A stretch of 34,381 nucleotides of DNA, taken from positions 1 through 34,381 of the forward strand of contig CAYSAA010000168.1 in assembly GCA_964428905.1 (NCBI GenBank), read 5' to 3'. Positions within the stretch are counted from its first letter, which is position 1, and every line of letters starts with the position of its first letter. The DNA comes from CAYSAA01 sp964428905 (lineage in GTDB: Bacteria > Atribacterota > Phoenicimicrobiia > Phoenicimicrobiales > Stramentimicrobiaceae). Positions 32,584-34,381 of this stretch are shown one piece after another. Made by a program: the position numbers and the translations under genes. Under the pieces are notes generated by a model. It was not told the DNA's origin. It saw nothing but the letters and a program-made list of their open reading frames with translations, and made no database searches.

Positions 32584-33201
32584 ATGAGATTCTTAGCATT
32601 AAAGAATGAACTAAAAGATTTTCCTATCTTTTCTTTAAAGGACATCAAAAATATCGATGCGGATTTCCATCGCAGAAGATTAAATGAATGGCAGGATAAG
32701 GGTTATATCCAAAAAATTATTCGTGGTTATTATCTGTTTACTGAACTAGCCGTTGATGAGGAAATATTATTTAAAATTGCCAACCAAATCTATTATCCAT
32801 CTTATGTTTCTCTGGAAAGTGCCTTATCTTATTATCATTTAATACCAGAAAGTGTATATGGAATTACTTCAATTTCGACCCGAAAGACGGATCATTTTAA
32901 GACATCTCTCGGAGAATTCACTTTTCGTAGTGTCAAGCCACAACTCTTTTTTGGTTATCATTTAATAAAAGATAAGAGATATTATAGCAAAATAGCAGGT
33001 ATTGAGAAAACGGTTCTGGATTATTTCTATTTACATCCGGATTTAGAAACAATCCATGATTTTGCTAGCTTGCGAATCAACCGGGAAGCACTGATAGAAC
33101 AAGTTAATGAAGATAAACTATATGAACATTTAAAAAAGTTTAATCAAAATCGTTTGACCAAAAGAATCAATCAGTTTTGGAGGCATCTAAAAAATGCTTA
33201 G
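32584..33201 (+). CDS. abiEi: AbiEi-family antitoxin / transcriptional repressor
   Basis: 205 aa from the ATG at 32584 (GGAG 8 bases upstream). The first ~60 residues are the winged helix typical of AbiEi: FSLKDIKNIDADFHRRRLNE then WQDKGYIQKIIRGYYLFTEL. The C-terminal antitoxin domain contains NQIYYPSYVSLESALSYYHL (about residues 72-91), IPESVYGITSISTRK and GIEKTVLDYFYLHPDL, all conserved blocks. It neutralises the AbiEii nucleotidyltransferase (type IV system, without direct binding to the toxin) and represses the operon. It overlaps the toxin gene by 8 bases. Confidence 0.92.
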   Translation: MRFLALKNELKDFPIFSLKDIKNIDADFHRRRLNEWQDKGYIQKIIRGYYLFTELAVDEEILFKIANQIYYPSYVSLESALSYYHLIPESVYGITSISTRKTDHFKTSLGEFTFRSVKPQLFFGYHLIKDKRYYSKIAGIEKTVLDYFYLHPDLETIHDFASLRINREALIEQVNEDKLYEHLKKFNQNRLTKRINQFWRHLKNA

Positions 33202-33979
33202 CCTGGAACAAATTGAATCATTTTATCCTGAGAATCTTAGAATTTACAAAAGAAACCTTCTAAGAGAATACCTGCAATATATTATTTTAGAGATTATTTA
33301 CCGCTCAGAGTATGGAAAGTACCTGACTTTCATGGGCGGTACTGCCATTCATATCATCCATGGCAATCAGCGATTTTCAGAAGATTTAGATTTTGATAAC
33401 CGGGGATTAAATAAAAAAGATTTCTTAGGCTTATCAGAAGAAGTATCCAGAAAATTAAAATTACTTGGTTATCAAGCAGAAGCAAGCAACAGATATGGCA
33501 ATGTTTTCCGTTGTTTAATCAAGTTTCCGGGAATATTTCACCAATACAATCTTTCCGGACATACCCGTGAAAAGTTAACGATTCAGCTGGATACTGAACC
33601 ACAGAACATTGCATATAAAGCTGAAAGTGTTCTTATTAATAATTTTGATATTCTGTTAAAAATAAAAGCAACTCCACCTGATATATTATTAGCTCAAAAG
33701 ATATTCGCTATTCTAAAAAGACCTCGTCCTATGGGCAGGGATTTTTATGATGTTATTTTTCTTTTTGCCAAGACAAAACCAAACTATCATTATTTAAAAG
33801 AGAAAATGGGATTAAAAGACCAGGATTATTTGGAAGAAATAAGGAGTATATTATCAAAAAAGTGCGATGAATTGAATTTTAAAAAACTCGCAGCAGATGT
33901 AAGGCCCTTCTTATACCATCCCGATGATGCAGAAAGGATATTGCTATTCCCTGAATTTATCCAACAAAAGATTACCTAG
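33194..33979 (+). CDS. abiEii: AbiEii-family nucleotidyltransferase toxin
   Basis: 261 aa, DUF1814 nucleotidyltransferase fold. The catalytic GG-T and D-x-D residues lie in TFMGGTAIHIIHGNQRFSED followed by LDFDN (about residues 50-75); the conserved Lys/Asp block is LAQKIFAILKRPRPMGRDFYD then VIFLF (about 175-200). Toxins of this family transfer nucleotides to tRNA or protein targets and stop growth, in known cases giving phage abortive infection. All key residues are present, so the toxin should be active. Start overlaps the antitoxin stop, ensuring coupled synthesis. Confidence 0.9.
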   Translation: MLSLEQIESFYPENLRIYKRNLLREYLQYIILEIIYRSEYGKYLTFMGGTAIHIIHGNQRFSEDLDFDNRGLNKKDFLGLSEEVSRKLKLLGYQAEASNRYGNVFRCLIKFPGIFHQYNLSGHTREKLTIQLDTEPQNIAYKAESVLINNFDILLKIKATPPDILLAQKIFAILKRPRPMGRDFYDVIFLFAKTKPNYHYLKEKMGLKDQDYLEEIRSILSKKCDELNFKKLAADVRPFLYHPDDAERILLFPEFIQQKIT

Positions 33980-34004
33980 TATAGGGTATAAGGATTTACT
34001 ATTT

Positions 34005-34345
34005 TGAACCTCTCCTTGAGGCAAGAATTAACTCTTTTCTCGTCTCCTCCCCAATGAGGAATGGATTTACTTCTCTTTCATTTCCTCTACTAAATGCGAG
34101 AATTAACTCTTTTCTTATTTCCTCCCAATTGAGGGAAAGATTGACCCATCTCATTTCCTTCGATTGAGGCGAGAATTAACTCTTCTCTCGTCTCCTCCCC
34201 CTTGAGGAATGGATTTACTTCTCTTTCATTTCCTCTACTAAATGCGAGAATTAACTCTTCTCTCATTTCCTCCCAATTGAGGGAAGGATTTACTCTTCTT
34301 TTATTTCCTCCCCCTTGAGGGGGGAGGATTAAGGTGGGGGTGAAC
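34005..34345. repeat. Pyrimidine-rich tandem repeat array
   Basis: The anchor GAATTAACTCTT recurs at 34025, 34100, 34173 and 34248, i.e. every 73-75 bases. The stretch from 34025 repeats from 34173 at 148 bases with few changes, and the stretch from 34100 repeats from 34248. Each ~74-base unit is itself two ~37-base half-units, GAGAATTAACTCTT-like and GAGGAATGGATTTACTT-like, each followed by TTTCCTC. So a 37-base unit grew to 74, then to a 148-base duplication. There is no coding frame worth noting. A similar GCGAGAA at the window edge (34371) suggests the array may continue. Confidence 0.85.
34306..34328. repeat. G/C-rich hairpin closing the repeat array (REP-like)
   Basis: TCCTCCCCC (34306-34314) pairs with GGGGGAGGA (34320-34328) around a 5-base loop, followed by TTAAGGTGGGGGTGA. 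It is far richer in G/C than its surroundings. It resembles the small palindromic intergenic repeats scattered in many genomes; it could also end transcripts arriving from the AbiE side. Confidence 0.6.
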
Positions 34346-34381
34346 GTTATAATTTATACTCTTTTTTTCATGCGAGAAATG

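Noticed and set aside
34005..34345. CRISPR array
   Set aside because: Repeat units are adjacent and imperfect, without unique spacers of constant length, and no cas gene is near.

Overview
The window is AT-rich bacterial DNA with compact operons, strong Shine-Dalgarno sites and near-consensus sigma-70-type promoters. Three unrelated ABC systems have solute-binding proteins whose N-termini carry a signal peptide or membrane anchor but no lipobox cysteine. That points to a diderm with a true periplasm rather than a classical monoderm Firmicute. A paired set of deoxynucleoside kinases, BirA with a Firmicute-type operator, BioY, a short CstA, a glycine riboswitch and extensive peptide use suggest a fermentative, peptide-using anaerobe near Clostridia, Atribacterota or Thermotogota. 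This placement is inference; no rRNA or taxonomic marker is present.

Layout. (1) 1-3001, minus strand: an osmoprotectant (OpuC/OsmF-type) ABC operon of binding protein, ATPase with CBS domains and two permeases, the last cut by the window edge. (2) 3161-6001, minus strand: a ZnuA/MntC-type metal ABC operon with an FmdE-like protein inserted between binding protein and ATPase. (3) 6274-8579, plus: an unrecognised 180-aa protein behind a promoter and a 25-nt palindrome, then cstA. (4) 8853-11888, plus: two deoxynucleoside kinases, birA, bioY with a BirA-type operator in its promoter, and tRNA-Pro(CGG). (5) 12184-16810: a DJ-1/PfpI protein, two unrecognised proteins (one membrane-anchored; one of 648 aa with an internal repeat), a convergent ERCC4-nuclease-domain protein, and a frameshifted MazF-like toxin relic. 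(6) 16967-32127, plus: a tandem glycine riboswitch with an intrinsic terminator, a 490-nt leader, then a peptide ABC importer (dppABCDF type), three S-methyl-thiohydantoin-desulfurase-family (formerly DUF917) paralogues, a nitroreductase, a small companion protein, PepD and two tandem M29-type peptidase homologues. (7) 32584-33979: an AbiEi/AbiEii toxin-antitoxin pair with its own promoter and candidate operator. (8) 34005-34345: a pyrimidine-rich tandem repeat array ending in a G/C-rich hairpin.

How it works together. The main unit is region 6. On paper, glycine binding forms P1 of the second aptamer, which uses the same bases as the 5' arm of the terminator, so the switch should be ON with glycine. 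The downstream genes would import peptides and cleave them, with three S-Me-THD proteins plus a flavoprotein that may act on cyclised or otherwise blocked amide substrates. I do not recognise this combination under glycine riboswitch control and consider it the best candidate for an undescribed pathway. Regions 5 and 7 look like accessory or defence DNA flanking it.
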